This document shows, piece by piece, positions 32,168 to 43,600 of a stretch of 64,000 bases of DNA. Position numbers and translations under genes: made by a program. How positions within the stretch are numbered: position 1 is the stretch's first letter; each line of letters starts with the position of its first letter. The notes below the pieces were generated by a model that had not been told where the DNA came from, searched no databases, and saw only the letters and a list, made by a program, of their open reading frames with translations. Location: positions 297,824 through 361,823 of the forward strand of contig CAMXCT020006639.1 of the NCBI GenBank assembly GCA_947184155.2, read 5' to 3'. The DNA comes from Cladocopium goreaui. Lineage: Eukaryota > Sar > Dinophyceae > Suessiales > Symbiodiniaceae.

Positions 32168-32755
32168 TATATATATTAGCTTTTTTTAAAGCCTCGTAAA
32201 CAATGCTTTTAAAGCTCCAAGAGACGCGGTGAACGTAGGGGGTACGAGTGGCTAACGGACGTGGTGACGAATGTAAGGCGAACGAGTGAACGGACGAGTG
32301 CACGTGTGAGCGAACGAGTGAACGGACGTGTGCGTGCAAGTGGACGGACGTGTGCGAGTACGTGCGTGCGTTTGCACGTTCACTGGCCGCGTGCGCGCGC
32401 ACGTACGAAAATAAGGTCGACTGGAGTCGACCTTATTTCTGTACGTGCAAAGCGCTACAATACTAAATCAATACTAAAGAGGCAGGGTCGTGCAAAAATA
32501 AGGTCGACTCAAGTCGACCTTATTTTCGTACGTGCGCGCGCGCGTGGCGAGTGACCGTGCAAACGCACGGACGTACGCTCACACGTTCGCTCGCACGTAC
32601 GCTCACTCGTACATACATACGTTCGCACGTACGTTCACTCGCACGCATGTCGTTCACACACACGTTCATACCCCCGTTCATGTCACTCGTCACTACACGT
32701 ACGCTAGATAACAAAAATATTTTTACGAGACTTTAAAAAAAGCTAATATATATAT
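32168..32755. mobile_element. foldback element with long inverted repeats and two perfect hairpins
   Basis: The outer ends are inverted copies: ATTAGCTTTTTTTAAAG at 32175-32191 and CTTTAAAAAAAGCTAAT at 32731-32747, each followed inward by CTCGTAAA or its complement. The inner parts also match in reverse complement (GCGTTTGCACGTTCACTGGC on the left, GTGACCGTGCAAACGC on the right, and GCGCACGTACGAAAATAAGG). At the inner edge of each arm is a near-perfect hairpin: AAGGTCGACT-GG-AGTCGACCTT (about 32413-32434) and AAGGTCGACT-CA-AGTCGACCTT (about 32501-32522). The mid-arms are degenerate GAACGAGTG-type repeats. The flanks are TA-rich, so the target duplication cannot be fixed. No transposase; a non-autonomous foldback or MITE. 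Confidence 0.75.
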
Positions 32756-33264
32756 GTATATGTTACTTGAGTGTATATATATATAATTTTAATTTGCGTC
32801 AACTTTGATTTTGAAAGTTGAAAAGCACAAGCGCGACGTTGCGTAGGAAGAGAGGTGAACCAAGGTTAGACAAATCTCTTTGCAATGTGCATTTGTGACA
32901 TGTCATTTTCTCTCCACTTGCTATGTTGCCGGTGATGTGAATGTTGAACCATGTTTGTCATTGCAACCAATGTGGTTGGCCCCAATGAGGGGCGCATGCG
33001 ATGCAATGTGCATGAATCACCACGATGAGTGGAGACTGCAGCAATGTGCTGAAAGGATGGAATGTATCAATCTGAAATGACTCAGTCGACAAATCCTTGT
33101 GAATGCTTTTTCGCATGTGTTTTGTCTTAGTGCGTTGACTGTCTTCACTTTCTTTTCCTCATGTTTTGTCATTGAAGTGAACGACAACTGAAAGGGAATT
33201 TGCTTTCATGCATTCTTTCTGGTGAAGCAGTGAAGCAACAGTTTATTTCGTGCGGGGTGCAGCC
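32756..33264. other. no supported gene; upstream flank of second retroelement
   Basis: TATATA-rich start (32750-32790), then unique sequence leading to the Gag-like ORF. No LTR or copy of the 3' repeats at 37607/38148 was found here. Confidence 0.4.
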
Positions 33265-34270
33265 ATGACTTCAATAGTCGACTCAGTGGCTCACCTGGAG
33301 AAGAGATGCTCAGACATGGGCATGTCACAACGTGGCATTCAGCAGTTGATGCAGGGCAATCTTGACACGATGGGAAAGATTGCATTTGCGGTGGGACAGC
33401 CTGGCCATCCATTAGATCAAAATGAATTTATCAACTTTTCTCAGAACACGCTTGGCGCTATGATAAGCCAGGCTGACACTGCTGTGCTAAAGCGGCTTGT
33501 TTTTGAGGGGCATACAATGGTGCTTGGGCAGTTGAGAGAGCTTGTGAGACACCCCAATCCAGCTGCCAGCAGGAAATTACCAGCGTTGGAGCGTGAACAC
33601 CGTATGACCCAACTCAAGCAACGTTTGCAAGGGGTCATTGTGGAGATGTTCAGCTTTAACGACTGACTTCAAGAGAATGGGAACTTACCATGGGAAAACG
33701 AAGAAACAGCTGTCACTGGACACGGAGAAGCTTGTGGTCAATGGTTAAGGAGAAGTCGGACATCCCAGACCAATTCCATTCAAGCGAGCTGCGGGCATTT
33801 GAAGCTCTGTGCAGACGTGGTGTGGTGATGGACTTCGCTGACATTTTGTCTTGGGAATGCCATGAACGGTACCTTCAAAAACTGACCAGCCACTTGCGTT
33901 TGGATCCGCCTCAAAATTATTGCAGGCCGACTTTGCAGCAGATCCTCAAGGCCGATCGACAGGTCTTCATGTTCCTGATCAGGGTTGGTGTTCAGTTGAA
34001 GCGATTGCCAGACAATTCACTCGACATGGACACAAAGTTGTTTGAAGCGCTGCAGTCGTACGAAGTTGGTTTTCATTTATTGCCGCTGCCCAAAACCTCT
34101 GGGAGACCTGAACATCAGACATATCAGGGAGCTCAATCTGGCAGCAACTATCAGCAGTCCAAGGGCAATTCATGGCAGAACCGCTCCCAGCCTTAGAAAG
34201 GAAAGGGGCATCAAGGTGGTGGCAAGGGAAAGAACAAAGGCGGGAAAGGAGTCCTTCCCTTGGAAGGGAC
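33265..34270 (+). pseudogene. Gag-like part of the second retroelement
   Basis: The frame from the ATG at 33265 (MTSIVDSVAHLEKRC) runs to a stop at 33664; coding character then resumes in another frame as VKEKSDIPDQF (about 33741) and continues to 34196. The second part is helical, with a DFADILSWECHERYLQKL segment, a SYEVGFHLLPLPK motif (about 34057-34095) and a Gln/Ser/Gly-rich tail with a TAG at 34194. After it the same frame stays basic (KGKGHQGGGKGKNKGGKG). A shift near 34254 then joins the zinc-finger frame. Absence of zinc knuckles here is made up by the CCCH-like finger that follows. Gag identity is inferred from position and basic tail, not from a recognised domain. Confidence 0.6.
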
Positions 34271-34285
34271 AATACAAACATGGGC

Positions 34286-35407
34286 ATGCATGGACGTAGG
34301 CTGTGCTTCAACTATCAGATCAACAAGTGTTCAGAGGCGGCAGATGGAGCAAAGTGTTCAAAGGGATGGCATCTTTGTTGCCGTAAGGGCTGCTTTGCCC
34401 CCCATGCTGAGAAAGACCACGACAAAAAGAAGTGACGCCAAGGCCGCATCAGTGCATTGGCCAGTGCTGGTGCGGACATCTCAGATTGCATGGTAATTGA
34501 AATCTTTGCAGGAGCTGCCAGAGTAACAGCTGAGCTTCGTAAGATTGGCATGATCAGCGCATTTGGCACTGACCACATTCGAAACAAGCAAGCTGCAGCG
34601 CAGGTGGTTATTGCAGACTTCACTACAGATGTTGGTGTCAACCTGTTAATGCAGTGGTTGGCAGACGAGCCTGTTGTAGGCATTTTCATTGCGCCTCCAG
34701 GTGGATCGGCTTCAAGAGCGAGGTCAATACCGCCGCTGAAGAGGAAGGCACCTGGTGACCCAAGGCCACTCAGGTCTGATAGGCATCCAAATGGACTGCC
34801 CAACCTTTTGTTTGTCGACCGTGTCAAGGTCTCGAAGGCGAACAAGTTGTACTTTTTGACGGCCAAGCTTGTCCAATGGGCCATTGAGCATGGTTGTTTA
34901 TTTTCCATTGAAAATCCACAGTTCGGCTTCTTTTGGCAGACAACTTTCATCCAATCAATCATTCACTTGATGGACTTCACAACCTTTCAATCTTGTATGT
35001 ATGGAAGCACACGTCCGAAGCGCACTATGTTGGGACACAATGCAGAGGAGTTTGCAGTGATAAATAAAATGTGTTGTGGCATCTCTGCAAGCCACAAACA
35101 CGACAAATGGGGTATTGATGTTGAATCCAGGAAATTTGCTACAGCACTGGAGACTGCGTGCCCCATTCAGCTTGCACGGGCAATAGCTGCCCAATTTGTG
35201 GTGGCCTTGCAGAATCGAGGCATCAGAATGCCACAAGAAACTATGGATGCAGTTGGGGTGTTTCACAATGCAACGTTGTCAGCTTTGCGAGCTCAATCTG
35301 GCCTTCAACCAAAGGCAAGCAGATTGCCACCGTTGATACCGACGTTTGCGGCGAAAGTGGCGCTTTCTGGTTTTCAAAGTGATTTGCCACAGTTTCAACT
35401 ACAGTGA
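34286..35407 (+). pseudogene. CCCH-like zinc finger plus methyltransferase-like domain
   Basis: Begins with a Cys/His cluster (LCFNYQINKC, then KCSKGWHLCC, GCFAPHAEKDH; about 34301-34425). After an in-frame TGA at 34433 the same frame continues into a domain starting IEIFAGAARVTAELRKIG (about 34495). It has an acidic residue after the second strand (FGTDH), an IAPPGGSASRAR loop (about 34687) and FSIENPQFGFFWQ (about 34903). This is the motif order of Rossmann methyltransferases: motif I, acidic strand end, and motif IV and ENV-like motif VI of cytosine-5 enzymes. The Pro-Cys of motif IV is Pro-Pro here, so the catalytic Cys is missing and catalysis is doubtful. The frame ends at TGA 35405 and then stays open, arguing for a point mutation. 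Possibly an RNA- or DNA-binding accessory domain. Confidence 0.6.
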
Positions 35408-37639
35408 AAGCTGCAGGCTCAACTTCAAGTGCAAGCAATCAATGCCCCAACTCTGTTGCCGAAAGCTTCCAAACTCTTGCAGGTTATGCCTTTTTTGCTG
35501 CCTCCCTCATGTCTGGAAAGGGGGGTTTTCGTCTCGGAGCAGCAGATTTGTGAAGATGATTTGAACCGCATTGTTTCAATGTGTCAGGAGCCACAAGTGA
35601 CCAGACAGGGTACCTGTGAGACACAGTTATGGGGTGTCCCGTGGTCAGAAGACCAGTTCATTGAGCAGATGGTTAAGTTTGGCCATCCAACAACTGTGAA
35701 ATGAGGGCTTCCAGAAGTTCTGCAGTCCACGATTGAGTTTTACAAAGAAACAAGTTTGCAGGAGCGTTTACAATACAGAGCTTGCAAGTTGGGTTTTTGG
35801 TTGTGGCGCCTTGTGGATCTCAAAGAGTCTGAGAGTGAGTTGAAGTCATCCATGGATATCGAAGTGGCTCAGATCCTCAAGGAGAAAAATCTCCTGTTGT
35901 GGGAGGAGATGCTCAGAGCTGTTGATTACCCTGACATGGGTGTCATTGATGAGTTGCGTGGCGGCACCGATCTGGTTGGTGTAGTGGAAAGAACAGGCTT
36001 GTGGCCTACCAAATTTCAGCCAGCACTTGTGACAGTTGATGAGTTGCACGATATAGCAGTGCGTGAGCGTGCAGGCTTGCAACAGCAGTTTGCCAGTTCA
36101 GTCGGAGCTGAGTTCATTGTCCCTGTTTGGGACAAGACAATGGATGAGGTGAACTCTGGCTTGCTTGAGGGCCCGATTGACTTAAAGGACATCCCCTTGG
36201 ATTGTCCGCTGAGCCGCAGGTTTGGAATACAGCAAGGAGCCAAGGTGAGGTGCATTGATGATTTTTCCAGGTCATCAGTGAACAGCTGCGTTCAGACTTG
36301 CGAGAGTCCAAAGCCTCACACGATAGATGTTTTTGCAGCAATGTGCGTACACTTGATGTCAGCTGTTTCGAATGATGAACCTTGGGTTGGCAGGATTTTT
36401 GATTTAGTTGGGGCTTACAGGCAGTGCGCTGTGAAACCAACATCAAAGCGATATGCCCACATCATAGTTCAAAAACCAAATACCCTTGAGTTGGTTGGGT
36501 TCAGGATGAAGGCCCTGCCTTTTGGGTCGGTGCGTTCAGTGCACGCGTTTCTTCGTATCTCCCACAGTTTGTGGTAGGTCTTGGTCAAAGAGTTCAAGAT
36601 CTTGCTGACCAATTACTTCGATGATTTTGTTGCTGCATCCCCAACTTCTGAAAGTAACTCAATCACTTCTTGCGTCCACACGTACTTCAAACTTCTTGGA
36701 TGGGCTTTCTCAGAGTCTGGTGACAAGGCTCCTCCTTTTAGTACTATGTTTCAGGCCCTAGGGGTCAACATCGATGTGTCGACACTGCATGCTGGGCTTG
36801 TGAAACTTGGTAACACGGAGAACAGGCGTAAGGAGTTGATCGAATTCTTGGACTTGGTGCTCTCAAAAGGACAGATGACAAAACATGAGGCTTTGCGGCT
36901 TCGGGGACGGCTTCAGTTCACTTCTGGAAATGTTTTGGGAAGGGTTGCAAAGTGCTCATTGGCAGCCATTTCGAACCATGCCTACTCCTCCGGAGGTAGC
37001 TCACTTTCAGGTGATGCAATCCTGGCTATCCGTTTGCACAGAACCTTGCTTAGTGTTGGCCGCCCCCGTGAACTCAAACCTTCTTCAGCAGAACCATGGT
37101 TCATCCAGACAGACGCTTGTTATGATGCTGATGGTAGCAGTGTTACAGCGAGTGTTGGTGCAGTGCTCTTCATTCCAACAGGGAAACCAATTCTTTTCTT
37201 CCCACAAAGGTTGTCTGATGTGATGTTGTCAGTATTCAATCCTGCAGGCAAACAGACGGCAATTTTCAAATGTGAATTCTTTGCGTTATTTTGCGCTTTC
37301 TTGCTTTGGGGTGATAGGGTCACGAATGCAGTTGTTATCTATACTGATAACAACGGTGTTCGTGATTCCCTTATTTCTTGCGTCTCTAGAAATGTAACTG
37401 CTAAGAAAATCCTCGTTGCAACAATGGCGCTTGAGTGCACTAAACAGCTCACACCGTGTTATGCAAGAATCCCCCCGGATTCAAATCTTTCAGATGGGCC
37501 TTCCAGATTAAACTGTCAGAAAGTCTTGGACATGGGCGCAAAGGAATGCAAGCTTGATCCCTCAGCCAGCTGTGATGAACTCGTGGCACTCTATGAAAGT
37601 TGGGGGGAACAGCAGGCCACAGAACACCCCCAGCTTTGA
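35408..37639 (+). pseudogene. reverse transcriptase-RNase H of the second retroelement
   Basis: All in the same reading frame as the upstream finger and methyltransferase-like domain, broken only by TGA at 35702 and TAG at 36575. RT motifs: SRRFGIQQGAKVRCIDDFS (about 36211-36267), RIFDLVGAYRQCAV (about 36391), KALPFGSVRSVHAFLRI (about 36509), then LLTNYFDDFVAASP (about 36602) with the catalytic Asp pair. RNase H: Asp in IQTDACYDADG (about 37105), Glu in KCEFFALFCAF (about 37270), Asp in VIYTDNNGVRDS (about 37335), and PPDSNLSDGPSR (about 37473). All catalytic residues are kept. No integrase, protease or tyrosine recombinase is seen. The YFDDF box and the RH terminus LSDGPSR set it apart from the copia RT above. 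Superfamily not assigned; DIRS-related is a possibility, weakened by the absent recombinase. Confidence 0.85.
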
Positions 37640-37762
37640 AAAAGCTTGCATCTTGAGCGCAGCAATTCCTCACACAGTTCTGTCAAGTGCATGTCAGGTC
37701 AGTTACAAGTGTTGACAGTGCAATCATATGTGTTGGCTCAGCAGGGGCTGTAAAAGTGATAA
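37607..37762 (+). repeat. direct repeat B1 at end of second retroelement
   Basis: A 156-base segment (GAACAGCAGGCCACAGAACA to TAAAAGTGATAA) that includes the RNase H stop codon. It recurs at 38148-38303 with few changes (offset 541). The two copies lie on either side of a hairpin-rich 385-base insert. Confidence 0.85.
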
Positions 37763-38147
37763 TGTAGCTGTCAAACATGATAGCGACTTATCACTGCATA
37801 CAAGATGTGGATGCACATCAGCTGCTTGGTTCAAACGGTCGTTTCAGTATGTGTGCATCATGTTCTTCAAGTTCAACGTATCCAGGCCACTTCAATGTCA
37901 CTTCATCCAACTATGTCATGCTGACTGTGGTTAACCATGTTTTTCTTTTAGGTGAGTTTCAAACTGCTTCACCCTCTGCCACCCTTTGGCAGTTTGTGAC
38001 TCACCTTTACTTCACCTTTGGCTTGCCGCGGACCTCGTGGACACGACTTCGTCCCATGCCATTATGCCTTCGCTGAACCCAGCGTCGTAAGCCTTCGCCT
38101 GAATATCAGGCGTCGTATGTTCAGGGCATTGCCAGACCCTGAAGCCT
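37763..38147. other. hairpin-rich insert between the two direct repeats
   Basis: Contains several inverted repeats: GGTGAGTTTCAAACTGC at 37952 against GCAGTTTGTGACTCACC at about 37990; CGCCTGA-ATA-TCAGGCG at about 38096; CGCTGAACCCAGCG at about 38071. It resembles a structured RNA or terminal part of an element, and no coding is convincing. It is the spacer expected between B1 and B2 in a split-direct-repeat element, but the matching upstream A1 was not found. Confidence 0.5.
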
Positions 38148-38303
38148 GAACAGCAGGCCACAGAACACCCCCAGCTTTGAAAAAACTTGCATTTTGAGCG
38201 CAGCAGTTTCTCACACAGTTCTGTCAAGTGCATGTCAGGTCAGTTACAAGTGTTGACAGTGCAATCATATGTGTTGGCTCAGCAGGGGCTGTAAAAGTGA
38301 TAA
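38148..38303 (+). repeat. direct repeat B2 at end of second retroelement
   Basis: Second copy of 37607-37762, starting GAACAGCAGGCCACAGAACA and ending TAAAAGTGATAA, with changes such as GAAAAAACTTGCATTTTG. Beyond it, 38304 onward, the sequence is unrelated. Confidence 0.85.
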
Positions 38304-38806
38304 ACAATGCTTCGTTGTCCCGTTTTATAAACGTGTAGATGGTGTCGGGAAGCATAAATGTTTCTTCGGATAAAAATTGTTTGCCTTGTTGTTGCAAACG
38401 TGAACTAGAATGCAATTTTGCGTTTGAAAAAACAAATTCACCAAAATGGAATGCATGTAACATAATTTTCCAAACATGCGCGATATGAACTTTCATTTTT
38501 TCAACAAAATATTTTGGCAATTGATCACAGCAAATGCGCAGTAAACCTGTGGTTTTCATGCCAAAACATTTTTTTCCCAATTTCCAATTGATCGTTTCCT
38601 TTTTACGCATATCATAAAAACTGCTTGCGATGCATGGAACAATATGGGCTAAATCGATTTCCGTCACACATGTCGATGTGTGTGTGTGGCGTTTTGGTTC
38701 CCAGCAGCTGCTGTGTTTCTTTGTGCGACGCTTGCTTTGTTCACTATGCCGGAGGCACTTGCATACTTTGACTTTTCACAACATTGTCACATTTTTTTGC
38801 ATGCAG

Positions 38807-40670
38807 GATGGCGAAGGAGAAAAGAAGGCGGGGACAAGTAGAGTCCGAAAAAATGGGGAATTGTCGGGAATTGCATTCTTTGTTCCTGTGTCAAATTTTG
38901 GTGCAGCAAAGGAGAAGGATGAAGAAGAAGAGTCCGAATTGTTTGTTGGCGATTGCGTCCGTCACATGGCTGCCCTGCTTGAATGCGCCATGGTTCTTCA
39001 AGCGGTGTCAGGGTGTTGCCAACCTAAGCATAGAAATCGAAGCAGTTCTAAGGAATTGCAGGCAGCATGGCCGAAGTGAAGAAACATTTGGAGGTGCATT
39101 ATGTCCGTTTTGCAGAAACGGAACCCTTTTAAAAATTGACACTGTCGCGGTTAGTGGCCGCCTATCGGCTTTGATTCAGTTTTCACCGACGCATGTCAGT
39201 TGGTGATGGTGATTTATTTCTTGTAAAACGTGAGCACAAAATTGCGAACTGGGATGACATCATGTAATTTCCGACCTGTCAGTCACAATCATTTTCCTGA
39301 AAGAAAATGTCATTTGTATTTGATGTTCATGCTGAACCCAAGGTGGTGGACATGACGTGGGAAGGTAGCTACATGGGAGTTCTCGGCAAAAATGGCATAG
39401 TGAAGGTGGGTGCTTTGATGTTTTTATTGCTTTGTGCGTTGAAATTTGTTGTTTTTTTACCGAGTTTTTATTTTTCATTTTGGTGTTGAACCGAGTTTTC
39501 GGATGGATTGCATAGAAAACGACATTCATTTCATATTGTAATTTTGCGTGCGTCGCAAGTCCGTTCGCTTCCATCCTGGTGACGACAAAACTCGGCAAAT
39601 TTGTGTTTTCATCTCAGCCAAAATTTGTTCTGGATAACGTTAAATTGGAAGACAACATACTGATGCCTAGGAATAATATCCACTGGCAAGTGAGGTTGTG
39701 AATGTCCATGAAGGACCTGAAGTCTCTCTACCAGGCGGAGACAAGATTAAAAACACCTTGCAATCTGTCAATGCTCAAAGTGGATCACCCCTGGCATTGC
39801 GGCTTCTGGATTGATCACGTTTGGTTTGGAAATCCTATATGGGTTTTACCACTCAGAGTGCAGATGCAATTATGCTAAGTTATGCTAGGTGCTTCACTGA
39901 CAGTTGTGGAAGACGATGAAAGCGACAAAGAAAGCGTGGACAAAGGCCGTTCAATGAATCCAGATCCAACAACAACTTGAAACGGTTTGCTTCCAGACTG
40001 TCCAAAATTATCATTGTTTCCCTACTGATTACATACATTTTTTGACGACATGTCCTGCAACAAGTTCAGATGTGAAGTGTTTGTACTCGATTCTAAGTCA
40101 TGCGCACGCAAAAAAATGGTTCCTATTGCATTTGCCTTCCAGTGTTTTCACAATCATGTTGCGCAGTTGAACCACTGGAAACAGGTGCCTTCAACGTTGT
40201 ATGATATTTCAGGGCAGTCGGGCAACAGGGTGTCAGTTGTACTAAACCAAAAACACTCTGTTGGGCGCCACGGTCTTCTGAGATTGGGCGAGAACATGGC
40301 TTTTGACTTTAACTGACCATTTGAACACTATGTGATGTACAGGCAACATGTAGTGTGATGCGCCAACTAATATTCTACAATGCAGTCAAGCGTGGAAACC
40401 AGGCAGTGATGAAGAAGAAGAGGAAGAGGAAGAGGCTCTTGAAACTAAACTTTGAAACCATGGGAGGCTCTTGTGTTTCCGACGCATCGAAATTTACTAT
40501 ACCTTGGCAGGAACGTGTGCGAGTTCCACTCCGCATCAACATGCGCGTGGAGGTGCTTCATGAAGTGGGCACATTTTTTGGACAACACCCTGCCTTGCCA
40601 AATCACATTCTTCCCACACTTTGATGTTGTGCCACAAGTTGTGCTGCATCATGTTTATACCATGCTCTGA
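38807..40670 (+). CDS. candidate multi-exon gene of unknown function
   Basis: Several non-repetitive frames look like exons but cannot be joined with certainty. A stretch after a 3' splice-like TTGCATGCAG at 38806 encodes an acidic peptide (KKAGTSRVRKNGELSG, then FGAAKEKDEEEESELFVGD). 39302-39406, after CCTGAAAG, encodes MSFVFDVHAEPKVVDMTWEG, then GKNGIVK, and ends at GTGGGT, a possible 5' splice site. 40050-40316 encodes FVLDSKSCARKKMVPIAFAF and on to FDFN. 40452-40670 ends in VVPQVVLHHVYTML and a stop. Codon-like composition is the only support, and no domain is recognised. It could be a diverged gene, a pseudogene or chance frames. Confidence 0.25.
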
Positions 40671-43600
40671 GTCTGGAAACCTTCAGCTGACATTTTGTTC
40701 ATTATTTTATCTATGTGATGCTATCTATCTTTGTTTATCCACATCCGTTCTCATTTTCGTTTCTTGAATTTGAGATCCTTCCCGGTCGTTTTTGCCACTG
40801 CTGAAACTTGGCGTTTTTGGCCCAAGTTGGGTGAAGGAGGTGACAAGATCTATAAAGATCTCTTCCGTTGCGCGGCGCACAGAGGGGACTAGGTCAGCTG
40901 CGATGACGGTGAACGACACGAAAGCAGCTATTCGCACCTTCAAGGCATGCATCAAGGAGACAAATCTTAGCAGCGCAACTGCCTCTCAGCTATCGCTGCA
41001 AACTCTTTCTGATCAAAACTTCTACATGTCAAACTGCTTTTCAAACTTCTTGTGCTTCTCCACACATGCAACGTTACTACTACTGACTGCAACCCAGGAG
41101 AAAGGAGCATCAGCTTGCATCGGCGAGCGAAAGGCGGCGGCCTCAGAATCTCTGAATGCACAGTCACTCTTTTTTTGCATGTCTCAGTGGAAGCAGTCCA
41201 GGTTCGAAGTCCCAAGCTGTTTGTGACTCCAGCGCATTTCCAGAAAAAGTAGCAGCTTTCATATTTTGTTTTCTCTCCACGACGGTCTAGAACTTGCTTT
41301 GCATGGCAATCTTTCTCAATGCTGAGGCTGCTGTTGAAGGTGTTTCAAATGCAGTCAAGGGTGAGTGTGCTGCTCAAGTGGAGGAGCGCGCTATTTGAGT
41401 GGAAGATGACTGCAGAGGGGATTGCTTGGGATGGGATAGCCAGACTGTCCATGAACCTCTGCCATTGTCAGGATTTCTTTAGCTGCTTCGCACACCGCTA
41501 TCAGTTGTTGAGTTGTGGAGATGCCACTGTCAGCAAAATGTTGAAGTGCCAGGACAGAGCAGAAAGAGAGATGTCATTTGACATGCGTTGTGCATTTGAA
41601 GATGTGCATTGAGATTTGCAGATGCAAAAACCATTGAAACTCACGAGCCCAACGCAAAGAACTCTACTTTGACAGTGGCCTCCACAGTTTCAGTCTTCCA
41701 GCTCCAGTCACTGCATCTACATTCCTCTCCAGGAGCAGTTCTCTGGGCAACTGCTCAGCACCAAGTGAGCGTGGAACATCTAAGAGAATGCGATGCCAAA
41801 ATATGCCAAATAAGTAAGCAGATTGATTGAGCAGCCTCTAAGCACATTGACAGGCTACGATGGATGGAGTGTCATACCTATTCGTGCCTCAGTTTTGAGA
41901 TTGGCATTCGCAATGGTGAGATCATCCTGTTTACTGTAGACATGATCGAGATATAGCTTTTTGATGAGATGTGCGTGCGCGAAAAAGTGTGCGGAGAGCA
42001 AACGGACTTTGCATTTTGTCCACCTGTCTTACAAAACGATGAAGAGGCTCTGCTGAGTGCAGCCACATTGACAGACAAAAAGACTAATTTTCGGGCCTCC
42101 AGATGCTTCCAGGCCCCTAGGCCAAGGTCTCTCCGGGAATCTTTGATGTTTTTCTTTTATGTCCCTGAAGCAGGCTGCTGGCTCTCTTCTACTTTCTTCG
42201 ATAAGCGCTGCAGCATGTTTCAATTTTGCTCCCAGATCAACAAAAAACTGCTCCAAAAAAGGAGTCTCCTCTCAAAGAATCACAAGCTGCCTCCAACCAA
42301 AGCTGAGTGATTTCAGCTTGTTCCACTCCCGCCTGTCCAGACTCCTGGCTGCTTTCAACTCACCTTCTGTGTGTTTACATTTGTGTGTTTCAAGTTCTGC
42401 AACGTGGCCGCAAAGATGTAAGACTCCTTTGACTCTGCCTTAGTTCCTGGTTGACTGTCAGAGATCGCGGCAAGAGAGGGAGAGATTTCTGGTTTCCCCC
42501 GGTGAGTGGCCTTCAAGGCAACTTCTTTTGACGGAGCTCTGCAGCTTCCCTGTGGTTTTCTGTGGCTGTGGGTTGGTTTGGGTCGGTTTGCACCTCTTTC
42601 AGATTCTTTCAGCTTGAGCCTGAGCTCTAACTAACACATTGGCCGAGCAGCAAACCGAGCAAACCAGGAAAACAATCCAGCCATTTTATTTTGTTGTATC
42701 TGGGATAAAGTTTTTTTTGAACCTAGTTGGCAGATCCTGGAAGTCATTGACTAGTTTGTTGACCGATTGCCAATGATTAACGAGGCACCTTCGGGTGTCT
42801 GGTTATATAGGTTTGGCAAATGTACATGCCGCAGATTGCCCATTCAGGAGTCTTTTATTCCAGCCTGAATGAAAAGGTCCCCATTGTCCTGTGACGGCAG
42901 GAATTGCACCCAACACAAGAACTTGCCTCCTTGCATTGTTTTGGCCCCGGCTCCAAACTTTTGGTCTAGACTCACAGCTCCAGCAGTTTGCAGACCCTGC
43001 GTCCTGTACTGTCAATGGAAACTACTGGAACTACTTGGGAACTATATACTTGACAATACTGTTTGTTTTGAACAGCACATGATAGAAATCGAAAATATAA
43101 GTTCTCAGAAGCTGACAGACTTTTTCGTCATTGGTAGAAATGCTGCAATTGACACAATGATAGAAATATCCCCCTAGCGGACATTGACTGTTTCAAGCCC
43201 AAGGTAAAAACCAATCAGTTACCTAGACTTGTTGAAAGACCTTGCCAAAGTACACACTGTCAGTCGTCACTCCTTTCAGTGCATGTCGCTACATGCCTTT
43301 CCCTGATGGCAGGATACCAAAAGAAAGAAGAAGAAGAAAGTCTGCGTTGGAGCCATGCACTAAATTCTACCTATCAAGTTGATCATTCAATGCACTTTTA
43401 AGGCTATTTGAGGCAGTCGGATTTGAATGTTTCTGGACTTGAACTGATGTGCTGGAAAATCTTCAAGTATCTTCAAGTCATTTCAAGTCTGTGTGAGGTG
43501 ATTTTGGAGCTGGGCGAAAGTGAAACCAATGTCAAATATGAAGTTGCTTGGCCCAAAGCCGTGCACCACTGCATCCACGGCTTGGTTTTATGATACCTGT

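Noticed and set aside
33265..38303. Assignment of the second retroelement to DIRS
   Set aside because: No tyrosine recombinase and no upstream A1 repeat found; the methyltransferase-like domain and split repeats alone are not enough.
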